DNA from: Bradyrhizobium sp. CB2312
GTDB lineage: Bacteria; Pseudomonadota; Alphaproteobacteria; Rhizobiales; Xanthobacteraceae
NCBI RefSeq assembly: GCF_029714425.1
Contig: NZ_CP121668.1
Location: forward strand, 3,121,501-3,185,500
Length of the DNA: 64,000 nucleotides
Direction: 5' to 3'
Part shown: one piece after another, positions 1 to 8,653 of the stretch
How positions within the stretch are numbered: the stretch's first letter is position 1
How the letters are laid out: each line of letters begins with the position of its first letter
Notes under the pieces: model-generated
The model's input: the letters and a program-made list of their open reading frames with translations, nothing else
The model's database searches: none
Told to the model about the DNA's origin: nothing
Program-made: the position numbers and the translations under genes

Positions 1-484
1 GAGCCACAATAGGTTTGAGGAGAGATCAGCAAACAACTCCTTCTTCGATTGGTCGGCTGCATGGCGTCTGCTGATAAGCGCGCACTCCTCCGCTTCGGTG
101 AGGAGTTTTTCTAGGTGGGTTTGCATGTCGTGCAAGGCTGTACCCTTGCGGCACTAACGTGTCGGCACGCCAGCGTGTCGCGGAACTGACGTCGCTCATC
201 TTCAATCGGCCGCCGGGTTGGTCGTTCCTAAAGTGAATTAGGAATTCGGGAGGATCTTGTGTGCGATATGACACCAATGCCGCGTAGTTCGCATACTTGA
301 AAGACAGCTTATGGCCCTTCAGCGAAGTTGTGCCTCGTCTGGCGGAGGCCCGCTCCTTGCGGATAAGCGGAGTGGATTTGCTCGCTCTGAGTTCTTCGCA
401 TTTTTGGGGGGCGCCGAGCGCCGCCCTGGTGCTAGGATCGACCGAGCAGACCACGGTTCCCGGAAAGTATACCTGCCTCACCGT
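1..484. other. Stretch without a convincing gene
   Basis: Several open frames cross this stretch, but their translations are rich in Arg, Ser and Pro and lack start signals or recognisable domains. I see no repeat or RNA gene here. It lies just upstream of two small degenerate reading frames. Confidence 0.4.
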
Positions 485-664
485 GTGGATCACGGGCGGT
501 ACGCACTGCTCTACGCTCGCTACGTTAGGGCCTACCGGGAGAGCCTTGAGACGTTGAAGCTCCCCAAGCCTGACACTTTCCTAGGCCTGAAGACACAAGA
601 GCCGTTCCCGCTGGAACCGCAACCGGCGGAGCCAGCGGACAGAGGCTTGAAGCCCAGCAACTAA
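485..664 (+). CDS. Small hypothetical protein with LPKPDTFLG motif
   Basis: A 59-residue frame from a GTG, rich in Tyr and Arg at the start (YALLYARYVRAYRESLE) and then carrying LPKPDTFLGLKTQEPFP. The segment reads like a genuine small rhizobial protein rather than a shadow, because the next reading frame downstream (753-938) ends with a related motif, LPIPSTFLGNK. No ribosome-binding site stands out, so the start is a guess. Function is unknown; no signal peptide or membrane segment is visible. Confidence 0.35.
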   Translation: MDHGRYALLYARYVRAYRESLETLKLPKPDTFLGLKTQEPFPLEPQPAEPADRGLKPSN

Positions 665-752
665 TCCTCAACGCGGCTGGTCCTCATCACCGGCTTCGGC
701 TCTGCCCGTAGGTGTCGGTGGCTGAGAGACCCAGCGCGCTCCCGCCTGCTAA

Positions 753-938
753 CAGGGGAGTGCTGCTATATCGGAGTATTCTCGAAAAATTTCAGTTCAG
801 ACCGCCCTCATCGCCGAAGAGATTGAGCGAACCAGGGAAATATGTGCGCAGTCGCTGGCGCTTCTCCGGTTGCCCATTCCGAGCACGTTTCTCGGCAACA
901 AACTGCACCCACCGCCTAAGACGGAAGAGGACGAGTAG
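753..938 (+). pseudogene. Degenerate small ORF, LPxPxTFLG family
   Basis: The open frame after the TAA at 750-752 reads as a plausible helical segment (TALIAEEIERTREICAQSLA) followed by LPIPSTFLGNKLHPPPKTEEDE and a stop. It has no ATG, GTG or TTG ahead of the conserved part, so the original start has probably been lost. The tail motif parallels that of the small ORF ending at 664, suggesting a tandem pair of related genes of which this copy is decayed. Function is unknown. Confidence 0.35.
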
Positions 939-1019
939 CCGCCTCAGTCTGCTAAGGTCGAGCGTAGTGTAGGAACGACTTTAACTGCTGCTCTGTTGCA
1001 CACCCGCTGGGAGAACTTC

Positions 1020-1157
1020 ATGTGCGACAAATGCGTAGAACTCGACATCCAGATTGCTCGCTATCGCCTGCTCGACCGGAAGCTGGAGGTGGCGGCAATG
1101 GAAATGGTAGCCGACCTCGAGGCGCAAAAGGTCGCGCTCCACCCCCTCAGTGAGTAA
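1020..1157 (+). CDS. Small MCDKCVELD-type hypothetical protein
   Basis: A 45-residue protein starting MCDKCVELDIQIARYR and ending in a charged helix (MVADLEAQKVALHPLSE). The CxxC pair close to the N-terminus followed by an amphipathic helix recalls short Bradyrhizobium proteins that begin MC-KCVELD. That resemblance is from memory and no function is known. The stop lies 22 bases before the start of the DUF6894 gene, so the two are likely co-transcribed. The ATG follows a moderate GGGAG about 10 bases upstream. Confidence 0.6.
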   Translation: MCDKCVELDIQIARYRLLDRKLEVAAMEMVADLEAQKVALHPLSE

Positions 1158-1179
1158 TGACCCGAACGAGGGCCGATTG

Positions 1180-1410
1180 ATGCCGAGATACTTCTTCAAC
1201 GTCCACGATACAAAACCAATCATCGACACCGAAGGGGAAGAGTTGCCGGATGCTGAGGCTGCTTGGCGGGAAGCAATAAAGTTTGCTGGTGCAATCTTCC
1301 ACGACGTGGACGGAAAGTTTCGACCTGGGCAGGAGTGGTCACTCGAAGTTGCCGACGAAGCCCGGCGGCCGGTCTACTTCATCGTCATAAGCTCAAAGAG
1401 AATGCAGTAA
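1180..1410 (+). CDS. DUF6894 family protein
   Basis: A 76-residue protein beginning MPRYFFNVHD, followed by an Asp/Glu-rich turn (DTEGEELPDAEAAWREA) and a C-terminal beta segment (PVYFIVISSKRMQ). This is the standard layout of the DUF6894 family of small rhizobial proteins, whose role is unknown. A GTG 30 bases upstream is in frame, but the family N-terminus is MPRYFF, so I start at the ATG. It is probably cytosolic and in a short operon with the gene ending at 1157. Confidence 0.75.
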   Translation: MPRYFFNVHDTKPIIDTEGEELPDAEAAWREAIKFAGAIFHDVDGKFRPGQEWSLEVADEARRPVYFIVISSKRMQ

Positions 1411-1633
1411 AGCGTCTCAAACGCGACTTCGATTGGCCTCTTGGAGGCCGCGCGGCCCTAGCGGGCGGCTTCGTTCTTTCGAATGTCTCCTGATGGCCCG
1501 AGGCTGACCAAGCCCAGGGCGTAGCGACGTCTGCTTGCCGAAGGAAAGCTGACCACTGTCGGACCGGCTTCGAAGGCAGCCTTTGACCCAACTCAGACAT
1601 CGCAAATGCAGCAATCGCGAGCAGTTCATAACC

Positions 1634-1660
1634 AAAAAAGCCCCGGCGCGCCGGGGCTTT
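1634..1660 (-). terminator. Rho-independent terminator of the porin gene
   Basis: A perfect GC-rich dyad (AAAGCCCCGG...CCGGGGCTTT, 1637-1660) is followed on the minus strand by six T residues (1639-1634). It sits 22 bases past the stop of the minus-strand outer-membrane gene, exactly where its terminator should be. Confidence 0.85.
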
Positions 1661-1681
1661 GGTTGGCGCAGACTGAAGCGA

Positions 1682-2443
1682 TTAGTATCTGGTCGGAGAG
1701 CCGTAACCGCCGAAGCGATAGTTCAACCGGACGGTGACCATGTCGACGTCCTGGCTGAACCTTTCGCCAACGAGAGTGACACCACCGGGCGTGACCAAGC
1801 CTGCACCCACGAATGTGCGGGTGTCATTCCCCATCCAGAGGTGGTCGTATTCAACACCAACCGTCCAGTTGGGCGTGAAGCCATATTCCCAGCCGACGCC
1901 CAAGGCGCCGCCCCAGCGCGTATGACTTGCCGAGTCCAGGCCCACTCCGGTGAAGTTGTTGAAGACATCAAGACGATTGTGGGTCACGGCCGCACCACCC
2001 TTCACGTAGAGCAGCGAGGCGTTCCACGCCCAACCGAGTTGAGCCGTGAACAGCCCAATAGCGTCGGTTTTCCCTGTGGTCGAAATGAGCGGATCGACTA
2101 GGCTCACGCGCGTGTTCGTGATGTCGGCCCAATCGCCCTGCGCCTCCAATCCGAAAACGAACTGGTTGGTTTGCCAGCGATACCCGATCTGTCCGCCGAC
2201 AAGGCCGCCGGAGCGATCCGCGCAACGACCTGCGACTGTTCCGAGAGCAGTTACGAAATCCACGCAACCGCGGCTTTGGCCCCATCCGCCGTTGGCGCCA
2301 ATGTAGAAGCCAGTCCAGTCATAGACTGGAGAGACCATCGGGGGCGCCTTGGTGTAGGGGCGTGCCGCCATGTCAGCCGCCGACGCAGGAGCAGATAGAC
2401 CCACTGCCATCATCCCCGCGGCGGCAATTAAGAGCTTTTTCAT
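1682..2443 (-). CDS. Outer-membrane beta-barrel protein (Omp25/RopB type)
   Basis: A 253-residue protein with a typical Sec signal (MKKLLIAAAGMMAVGLSAPASA, cleavage before ADMAARPYT). It continues with YDWTGFYIGANGGWGQS, the hallmark first strands of the rhizobial Omp25/Omp31/RopB beta-barrel family, and ends in an aromatic C-terminal strand with F and Y near the end. Alternating amphipathic strands run throughout. The ATG is preceded by GGGGAGA at good spacing; longer in-frame extensions are not needed. It is monocistronic, with a strong terminator at 1634-1660. Expected role: a surface barrel contributing to envelope integrity or passive permeability; the substrate is not predictable. Confidence 0.88.
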   Translation of the reverse strand: MKKLLIAAAGMMAVGLSAPASAADMAARPYTKAPPMVSPVYDWTGFYIGANGGWGQSRGCVDFVTALGTVAGRCADRSGGLVGGQIGYRWQTNQFVFGLEAQGDWADITNTRVSLVDPLISTTGKTDAIGLFTAQLGWAWNASLLYVKGGAAVTHNRLDVFNNFTGVGLDSASHTRWGGALGVGWEYGFTPNWTVGVEYDHLWMGNDTRTFVGAGLVTPGGVTLVGERFSQDVDMVTVRLNYRFGGYGSPTRY

Positions 2444-2896
2444 TACGAGAAATCTCCCCAGAAAGAAGTTCGAAAAAGGCACGAGGCCCACGCGAGGAAT
2501 CAATGCTACCCGCTTCGCCTGCAGGTTGATGTAACCGAGGCGCAACACTCGAGTCGAATGCGGGGCAAGAATTTCTTAATTTTATTAACGACTTACGGGG
2601 AACCAAATGCACGCCAACGTGTACATCGCGGGAAATGAAAAACCGCGGACCTTGAAGAGCCAGCGGGTTGAATTGGAGATTGCGAGCTGACCTCCAACTT
2701 AGCGCTGCGGCACGGCAGACGCGTCACAAACCTGTGGCATGACCGTTGCACAATTGGAGGTAGCTGGTATTTTGGCACCCAGTTAGAGAATAGGCGCGGC
2801 CGGGACGCATATTTCGAGCCCGGCGACGCTTCACTTCCTTTCCCCTCGCGCCATCGCTACGGCGCATATTGTTTCGACGACCGGGATATTTGGCGC
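2444..2896. other. Intergenic stretch, promoters only inferred
   Basis: Separates the divergently transcribed porin gene and the small gene at 2897. It is more A+T rich near 2560-2600 (TAATTTTATTAACG), where the porin promoter probably lies. I see no convincing ORF, repeat or RNA structure. Confidence 0.4.
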
Positions 2897-3109
2897 ATGG
2901 CATACGACACAGCGACAGTAGATATGCTCCGCAACGTTCTAGATGATGTTCTTTCCCACCCGTCGTTCACTCGTCAGCAGCAGCGATCTGCCGTGGAAGT
3001 GGCCGAGCGCGTCCTCTGGCTCGCTTCGCAAGGGGAGCGTGAACCGATTAGGATCAAGCGGCACCTGCTGAATGAGTTCTTGGTGTCTGGATCGACTGCT
3101 AGCGACTAA
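2897..3109 (+). CDS. Small helical hypothetical protein
   Basis: A 70-residue, mostly helical protein (MAYDTATVDMLRNVLDDVL...) with no signal peptide or membrane segment. The composition (many Arg, Glu, Leu, Val; a C-terminal IKRHLLNEFLVSG) fits a small soluble protein, possibly nucleic-acid or protein binding, but no domain is recognised. Codon use is normal for the region. Confidence 0.6.
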   Translation: MAYDTATVDMLRNVLDDVLSHPSFTRQQQRSAVEVAERVLWLASQGEREPIRIKRHLLNEFLVSGSTASD

Positions 3110-3252
3110 GCTCAAAGTCCGTTTGTGGCTCGCAACTGAACACCCGACTGGCCGTGGCAACGTCGCCTGTGGAGGGTCAACCAGACCATAAGAATTCGCG
3201 GCCGACCGCTGCTTTTGACTCCGAAGGGAGGCCGGAAAGGAGAGCCAGCGTC

Positions 3253-3629
3253 TCAGGACCAGAACCGGTCCTCCCGCTGCTCATCGCCTTGATACTCGCG
3301 GAAGTCGGTCGCCTTTCCGTTCTTCATCCGCCAGACGTGGATCTCCGGAAACGACGCGGAAAGCCCGTTTCGTTCTGCTTTCACAGTGACCAAGGCGACA
3401 ACGAGATCGTGGTCAGCCAGCACATTGTGAACATCAATTCCGAACGCGCCTCCGGAAAGCTCCATCGTGCGTTGAAAGAAGCCTCCGACCTGATCGTGGC
3501 CGGTATAGTTGCCTGAGAGCAGACTATGACCGGGAACGTGCCAGGTGATGCTCGCGTCGAGGACCGCAAATACGGAAGGAATGTTTCCTTGCGCAAAATC
3601 TTCACAATCACCGAATTCGGATCGCTCAT
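3253..3629 (-). pseudogene. SnoaL-like (NTF2-fold) gene with N-terminal frameshift
   Basis: From about residue 12 the protein is a textbook SnoaL-like/NTF2-fold domain (NIPSVFAVLDASITWHVPGHS, TGHDQVGGFFQRTMEL, FREYQGDEQREDRFWS). The expected start, ATG at 3629 with a perfect AGGAGG ahead of it, gives MSDPNSVIVK and then runs into a different frame. The domain frame joins only after a shift near 3598-3604, which also costs a few residues of the first helix. An ATG upstream (3657) gives an in-frame but unrelated N-terminus. So the gene is probably inactive or makes an altered product. The family includes cyclases, isomerases and uncharacterised proteins. Confidence 0.7.
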
Positions 3630-3657
3630 TGTTGCCTCCTACATAAGGGTTAAACAC

Positions 3658-3951
3658 CTCTTCGGGACTTATCGTGATCGCTGATTAGCGCGGAATTATA
3701 GCAGGCGAGGGGCCACCTCGAAATGTCTCCCCTTGGCCCGTTGCTGACCACCGCTCTCGGCCTCGCACCGTCCGCTTCCGAGGGTTGAGCGGAAAGTCAT
3801 CCTGGAGACGCCGGGCCAGCCTTTGACCCTAAGCAGACTTAGGTGCTGCCCGGTCTGGACTTCGTGCGCACGATCATACTTGCCTGCCAATGGCCCAGGA
3901 AGTTGCGGATGCGCTGCATCGGCTTGCCCGATGCAGCGCCAGGCACGTTCC
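3658..3951. other. Intergenic stretch with an old repeat remnant
   Basis: No ORF is convincing. The segment near 3720-3750 (AATGTCTCC...TGGCCCG..GCTGACC) resembles 1482-1510. This looks like residue of a dispersed intergenic repeat, not a gene. Confidence 0.3.
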
Positions 3952-4434
3952 TCACTGCCTTTCGTAGATGGCAACGCTGCTAATGGGCTGACCGTTGGCG
4001 CCGGTGCCCTCGGTAGTAACTGTGAAAGTCTTTCCGTCGGGCGAAATCTCGTTGGAGCCGGTTTGAATCGGCTTTTCGGCTTTGGACCGGACCCACTTCA
4101 CGTGGTGATCATCGACTGATGTGTAGGTCGTCGCATCAAACAAGGGATTGCCCGTGGTGGGGTGAGGCTTCCCATCGTAGATGTGCATGAACACGATCTT
4201 TGAGGCGTGACCCTGAGCATCGATCGTCTCGGCAGTATTCTGGAGATCTTGCCCGACCCTCTGAAAATTTAGCGTTTGGCTCTTGGGTGGTGGGCCAGGA
4301 CTAAATTTTGATTTTTCGACGTTGAGCCTCCAGGTCCCTATCAAGAGATCGCTCTGTGCGAGCCCCATCTGGGGTCCTGCACAGGCGAATGCAGCAGATA
4401 GCAGCCCCAAAGCCAGGACAGTTCGTCGGTTCAT
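3952..4434 (-). CDS. Secreted protein of unknown function
   Basis: 160 residues with a signal peptide (MNRRTVLALGLLSAAFACAGPQMGLAQ) followed by a beta-rich domain that begins LLIGTWRLNVEKSKFSPGPPP. The GTW-LN--KS-F-PG pattern is common in secreted alphaproteobacterial proteins with a lipocalin-like beta fold and no assigned role. The RR near the start could suit Tat, but no full Tat motif is present. A GGAGG-like sequence precedes the ATG. It is a single gene followed by a degenerate IS. Confidence 0.7.
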   Translation of the reverse strand: MNRRTVLALGLLSAAFACAGPQMGLAQSDLLIGTWRLNVEKSKFSPGPPPKSQTLNFQRVGQDLQNTAETIDAQGHASKIVFMHIYDGKPHPTTGNPLFDATTYTSVDDHHVKWVRSKAEKPIQTGSNEISPDGKTFTVTTEGTGANGQPISSVAIYERQ

Positions 4435-4508
4435 GCTGTTCCTCCCTATAGTATCATCAACGACCTCTGATGCGTTTCCGTTGAAAAATGACGAGTAGTG
4501 GCAGCTAA

Positions 4509-5404
4509 GCCAATGCGGCTCTGGATCGGCTGGCAGGCTTGGTCAAATGGTACCGGTTCGAGAAGCTGATCGGCCATTTGCGAGATGAGAAGGGACCAGG
4601 CCAGCCGGGTTACCCAGTGTTGGTGCTGTTTCGCGCGCTGTTGTTGCAGTCACTCTATGGTCTTTCGGAGCGCGAGCTCGAGGAGGCGCTGGGCGACCGG
4701 CTGTCGTTCAAGCGCTTCGTCGGCCTGAGCCTTGAGGATGCGACGCCCGACCATACGGTTCTGAACCGCTTCCGGAACCAGCTCGTTGAACAGGGCCTTC
4801 TGGAGAAGTTGTTTGGCGAGCTGGATCGCCAGCTTGAGAATGCTGGTGTCATCCTCAAGCGCGGCACGATGCTGGATGCAACCTTGATCCAAGCCGTCTC
4901 AGTTCCTCCGAAGGAGGATCGTCCGTCAAACGACCCAGATGCCCGGTTCACCAGCGACAGGGCAAGGGTGGTTCGACCTTCGGGTACAAGGCTCACATGG
5001 GTGTCGACGAGGGATCCGGCCTGATCCGCGCAGTCCTGACCACGCCCGCCAACATCAACGACACGACGCCGGCCGACGAACTGATCCGCGGCGATGAAGC
5101 CGTGGTGTGGGCCGATGCGGCTTACGACACCCATGCCCGGCGGGCTCGGCTGAAAGCGGAAGGCAAGAAGCCCCGCATCGCACGTCGTCCGAACCGGCAT
5201 CACCCGCAGCTGCCGCCGAGGCTCAAGCGCTACAACCGCCTCATCGCACGACGACGGGCAACGGTGGAGACGACCTTCGCTACCCTCAAACGCCGGATGC
5301 GGCTCACCTGCATCCGCTACGTCGGTCTCGCCAAGGCAAGCGGACAAATCCTGCTTGCCTCTATCGCGTTCAAGATGAGGCGCTGGGCCGCAATCGCCGC
5401 GTGA
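4509..5404 (+). pseudogene. IS5-family transposase, truncated and frameshifted
   Basis: Two frames together encode a DDE transposase of the IS5 family. The first holds WYRFEKLIGHLRDEKGPGQP, the LSERELEEALGDRLSFKRFVGL helix and MLDATLIQ. The second holds GYKAHMGVDEGSGLIR, WADAAYDT and VETTFATLKRRM. The frames change near 4952-4965, where one base is missing (ARFT..RQGKGGSTFGYKAH is split). At the 5' end an in-frame TAA (4506-4508) removes the first 30 or so residues. The element is therefore an inactive remnant; I could not define its inverted repeats. Confidence 0.85.
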
Positions 5405-5637
5405 GACGCCCGCCAAGGGCACCAAACTACCGTCTCGCCCCCAAATCGGGCCGAACACAGCCTCTCTCTTTACGTCTCCTGTCGCAAAAGGCAGTAGCGC
5501 AACAGGCCCACAAGGGGAGAAGGGAAGAGGAATGTGGATCGCCAGTTCCGCATCCCTCACGCCGGTTTGAAACTTCCCCTTCCGTGGAACGTAGCCTTTC
5601 ATGCTAACCTTGATTGCCCCGCGCGAGAGGACCCGGC

Positions 5638-5847
5638 ATGAATCCGATCGACCTTGTGGTGACTGTGTGTGCGGTGCTCTCGCCTGCGACCTGCGAGGAG
5701 CAGCATCTGGTGTTCAACTATGCGGGTTCGCCGCGGCAATGCGCGATGGCTGCGCCGCCCTATATCGCGCAATGGATCGGCGATCACCCGAAGTGGCAGG
5801 CGGTGCGATGGCGCTGCGAATATCCGCATCCGAACGACAAGGCGTAA
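5638..5847 (+). CDS. Small conserved-looking hypothetical protein
   Basis: 69 residues: MNPIDLVVTVCAVLSPATCEE then HLVFNYAGSPRQCAMAAPPYIAQWIGDHPKW and WRCEYP. Four Cys and a hydrophobic N-terminus suggest an exported or membrane-associated small protein, but the signal peptide is atypical. GAGAGG lies 7 bases ahead of the chosen ATG; an upstream in-frame ATG at 5614 lacks such a site. Function is unknown. Confidence 0.6.
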   Translation: MNPIDLVVTVCAVLSPATCEEQHLVFNYAGSPRQCAMAAPPYIAQWIGDHPKWQAVRWRCEYPHPNDKA

Positions 5848-5875
5848 GCTGCCCGCACAGACTTAGTCCCTCATG

Positions 5876-5972
5876 GTGAGGCGCCGCGTAGCGGCGTCTC
5901 GAACCATGCAGGCCCCGCTACTGCAGCCGGGCCCTTCATCCTTCGAGACGCCTGCTCCGCAGGATGAGGGAG
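5876..5972. repeat. Dispersed palindromic repeat
   Basis: An imperfect hairpin of roughly 97 bases, from CATGGTGAGGCGCCGCGTAG to CTGCTCCGCAGGATGAGGGA, with GTCTCGAA and TTCGAGAC arms. The pattern is that of the abundant intergenic palindromes of Bradyrhizobium. It lies between convergent genes. Confidence 0.65.
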
Positions 5973-5977
5973 AGCCA

Positions 5978-6328
5978 CTACTTCGTGCAGTCCTTCAGAT
6001 CCTTGTCGGCGATCGAGAACACCGCATCGGCCTTGATCTCGATGTCGCGGACGATGCACTGCCGCGCATTGGGATAGCTGACCTTGGCGTCGTAGCGGCC
6101 GGGCTCGACGCCGGTGATGCGCAGCCGCTCGTCGTGGTCGACTTCCTTGTCCTTGTCGTTCAGGCACTGGTTCGGGCCCCAGTCGGTCTTGCCCGCGGGC
6201 GAGAGCTGGAAGCCGGAGATCGTCTCGGTCGTCAGATTCCAGAGCCGGATGCCCTTGCCCTTCGTTTGGGCGGCGGCTTCACCGGCACACACCAACGCCG
6301 CGATCAAGACGAGACACCAACGCATCAT
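5978..6328 (-). CDS. Secreted hypothetical protein
   Basis: 116 residues from MMRWCLVLIAALVCAGEAAAQ, a clear signal peptide, followed by a small beta-rich domain (LWNLTTETISGFQLSPAGK, PNQCLNDKDKEVDHDERLRI, CIVRDIEIKADAVFSI, DCTK). Three Cys in the mature part could form disulphides. It lies directly downstream of the pentapeptide-repeat gene on the same strand (25-base gap), so they may be co-transcribed. Periplasmic location is inferred; no function is known. Confidence 0.7.
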   Translation of the reverse strand: MMRWCLVLIAALVCAGEAAAQTKGKGIRLWNLTTETISGFQLSPAGKTDWGPNQCLNDKDKEVDHDERLRITGVEPGRYDAKVSYPNARQCIVRDIEIKADAVFSIADKDLKDCTK

Positions 6329-6353
6329 TTCGCACTCCCCCAAAGCGGCGCCG

Positions 6354-7148
6354 CTATTGTCTGATCAGGCGCTCGCGGTTCTTTGCCTTGTCGAAATTCT
6401 TGGCGCGGTCAAGGCCGATCGGCGCGATCAGCCTGGTCGAGACGAGATCGGCGCCCTCGAAATCGGTGCCGATGACGGTTGCTCCGCTGAGGTCGGCGCC
6501 ACCGAGCTGGGCGCCCTTGAGCGAGGCGGCGGTGAGATCGGCGCCTTTGAGGGAAGCAAATTCGAGATCGGCGCGCGAGAGATCGGCGTCGCGCGCGTTC
6601 AAGCCGGTCAGATTGGCCGAGCGCAGGACGGCGCGCATCAGCCCCATCGACTGGTTGCGCATGTCGGCGCCAAGACGCGCCTCCGCGATCGAGGCGCCGA
6701 CGAGGCTTGCGCCGGTGAGATCAGCGGCGATGCGAGCGCCGGTCAGATCGGCGCCGTCAAGCCGGGCACGTACCATTTGCGCAGCGAACAGGTTCGCGCC
6801 CCTGAGGCTTGCGCCGATGAGATCGGCCTCCAGCAGCCAGGCCTGATCGAGGATCGCGCGATCCAACTGGGCGCCTGCGAGCTTGGTCTTGTTCAGCCGC
6901 GCCGCGCGAAGAATGGCGCCGGACATGTTCAGGCCCGACAGGTCAAGGCCCGAGAGCCGCTTGCCGGTGAAGTCGGCGGGCGCAGCCGCGCTCGCTCCCG
7001 CGAGCACGGTTTCGACCTCTGCCCGGCTCATCTCAGCCGACGTCATCGCAGGCGAGGTGAGGTCAACGTCGCGCATCATGTCCTGCGCGTTTGCCGCTTG
7101 TGCGGCGAGCACGACACCGAGCGCTGTCAGGACAACCGTTGCCTTCAT
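6354..7148 (-). CDS. Exported pentapeptide-repeat protein
   Basis: 264 residues. The signal peptide MKATVVLTALGVVLAAQAANA is followed by about 30 tandem pentapeptides of the A(D/N)LXX type (for example LSGLDLSGLNMSGAIL, GADLTAASLKGAQLGGADL), which build a right-handed quadrilateral beta-helix. The start at 7148 is chosen because GGAG stands 7 bases upstream and it gives a clean signal. Pentapeptide proteins range from gyrase mimics to structural periplasmic proteins; export argues against gyrase binding. The repeats also create long false frames on the other strand. Confidence 0.85.
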   Translation of the reverse strand: MKATVVLTALGVVLAAQAANAQDMMRDVDLTSPAMTSAEMSRAEVETVLAGASAAAPADFTGKRLSGLDLSGLNMSGAILRAARLNKTKLAGAQLDRAILDQAWLLEADLIGASLRGANLFAAQMVRARLDGADLTGARIAADLTGASLVGASIAEARLGADMRNQSMGLMRAVLRSANLTGLNARDADLSRADLEFASLKGADLTAASLKGAQLGGADLSGATVIGTDFEGADLVSTRLIAPIGLDRAKNFDKAKNRERLIRQ

Positions 7149-7196
7149 CGTCAGGCTCCGCTTCACGTCTGTCTAGCACGCAGGCGGCGCGGGTGC

Positions 7197-7925
7197 CTAT
7201 GAGATATCCCGCCCGGCGTGCTCGCTTTGCGTCCACCGCACCAGGCTGGCCTTGATTGCGGCGATCTCGGCTTCGCCCCGCGCAGCGCGCGGGGTCGTGA
7301 TCGGCACTTCGGCCAGAATCCGCGCTGGCCGCGGCGACAGGAAGAACAGCCGGTCGCCGAGGCGGATCGCATCGTCGAGGCTATGGGTGACGAGCAGCGT
7401 CATCACCGGGCGGCTCGCGACCAGCGTGGCGATTTCGTCCCGCAAGCGGCCGGCGAGCGCATCGTCGAGCGAGGCGAGGGGCTCGTCGAGCACGAGCAGG
7501 TCGGGCTCGACCGCAAAGGCGCGGGCCAGCGCGACGCGGCGGGCGAGCCCCAGGGACAATTCGCCGGGAAAGTGGCTGCGATGCGCCTCCAGCTCGAGGA
7601 TCCTGAACAGCTCCGACAGTTTTGCGGCGGTGACATCGGGCGCCGGAAGCCGCACATTCTGCTCGACCGAGCGCCACGGCAGCAGCCGCGGCTCCTGGAA
7701 CACCATGCCGATCCGCGCCTCCGGCGGGCGCGCGATGTGACCCTGGAAGTCGTGATCGAGCCCGAGGATGATGCGCAGCATCGTGCTCTTGCCGCAGCCG
7801 GAGGGGCCGATCAGCACGCCGACCTCGCCGGATTGAATCGCGAACTTGACCGGCGCGAGCACATCGTGCGTTCCGCCCGCGGCGCTCCTGAAGGTCTTGC
7901 CTGTGATCCCGACCTCAAGCCGCAC
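7197..7925 (-). CDS. ABC transporter ATP-binding subunit (SsuB/TauB type)
   Basis: 242 residues with Walker A GPSGCGKST, Q-loop, signature-like LSLGLARR, Walker B LLVLDEPLASLD and a switch His in LLVTHSLDDA. The signature LSLG replaces the usual LSGG, a variation seen in some members. The start is a GTG that overlaps the end of the permease gene by 11 bases, so the three transporter genes form one operon. The family serves nitrate, sulfonate, taurine and related anions; the exact substrate cannot be read. Confidence 0.88.
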   Translation of the reverse strand: MRLEVGITGKTFRSAAGGTHDVLAPVKFAIQSGEVGVLIGPSGCGKSTMLRIILGLDHDFQGHIARPPEARIGMVFQEPRLLPWRSVEQNVRLPAPDVTAAKLSELFRILELEAHRSHFPGELSLGLARRVALARAFAVEPDLLVLDEPLASLDDALAGRLRDEIATLVASRPVMTLLVTHSLDDAIRLGDRLFFLSPRPARILAEVPITTPRAARGEAEIAAIKASLVRWTQSEHAGRDIS

Positions 7926-8652
7926 GGGGGCGCCACCGTGTTGCGCGGGCTTCGAACGGCTGCACCAGCAAGGTCTCGATCACGAGCACGACCGCGGCGA
8001 AGGTCAGCGAGTAGGCCAGCAGCCGCGGCGTGTCGAACAGCTGGAAGGCGACGCCGATCTCGAAGCCGACGCCGTTGGGCCGGCCCAGGAGTTCAGCGAC
8101 CAGCACGATCTTCCACACCAGCGACAGTCCGGAACGGGCCGAGGCGGCGATATAGGGCGCAAGCTGCGGCAGCACGACATGGCGGAAGGCGCGCCAGCGC
8201 GGCATCGCGAACACGCTCGCCATCTCGTCGAGCGAACGGTCGAGCGCGCGCGTGCCCTCGCGCAGGGTGACGATCGCGGTCGGCAGCTTGTTGATGGCGA
8301 TTGCCGCGATCGCGGCGGCCTCGGTCAGGCCTGCCCAGATATAGGCCAGTACGATCACGACCAGCGCCGGCAGATTGAGCAGCAGGATCAGCCAGGGATC
8401 GCCGAGCCGGTCGGCGAGCTTGACCCGTCCCATCAGGTAACCGATGGCGCTGCCAACCGACATTGCGAGCGTGAAGGCGAGCGCGACGCGCGCCAGCGTC
8501 GCGCCGAGATGCAGGAACAGCGCGCCGCTCGACGCCTCCGCGATCATCACCTGGAGCACGGCCGGCGGTGAGGGCAGCTTTGCACCGCCGACGAACAGCG
8601 CGGCAGTCCACCAGATCGCGAGAAACAGGGCGAACGAGAGAAGACGCAGCAC
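7915..8652 (-). CDS. ABC transporter permease (NitT/TauT type)
   Basis: About 245 residues with six hydrophobic segments and the BPD_transp_1 pattern (GLSLVWKIVLVAELLGRPNGVG near the EAA loop region). The start is a GTG one base after the TGA of the binding-protein gene, with GGAG just upstream. An upstream ATG would create a long overlap with the binding protein and a non-membrane N-terminus. It is the middle gene of a binding protein, permease, ATPase operon. Confidence 0.85.
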   Translation of the reverse strand: MLRLLSFALFLAIWWTAALFVGGAKLPSPPAVLQVMIAEASSGALFLHLGATLARVALAFTLAMSVGSAIGYLMGRVKLADRLGDPWLILLLNLPALVVIVLAYIWAGLTEAAAIAAIAINKLPTAIVTLREGTRALDRSLDEMASVFAMPRWRAFRHVVLPQLAPYIAASARSGLSLVWKIVLVAELLGRPNGVGFEIGVAFQLFDTPRLLAYSLTFAAVVLVIETLLVQPFEARATRWRPRAA

Positions 8653-8653
8653 C

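Noticed and set aside
4655..5602. Minus-strand frame of 315 residues
   Set aside because: Antisense of the IS5 transposase; no recognisable domain.
6114..7202. Long plus-strand frame opposite the pentapeptide gene
   Set aside because: Gly/Ala/Asp-rich antisense of the repeats; the minus-strand frame has a signal peptide and a ribosome site.
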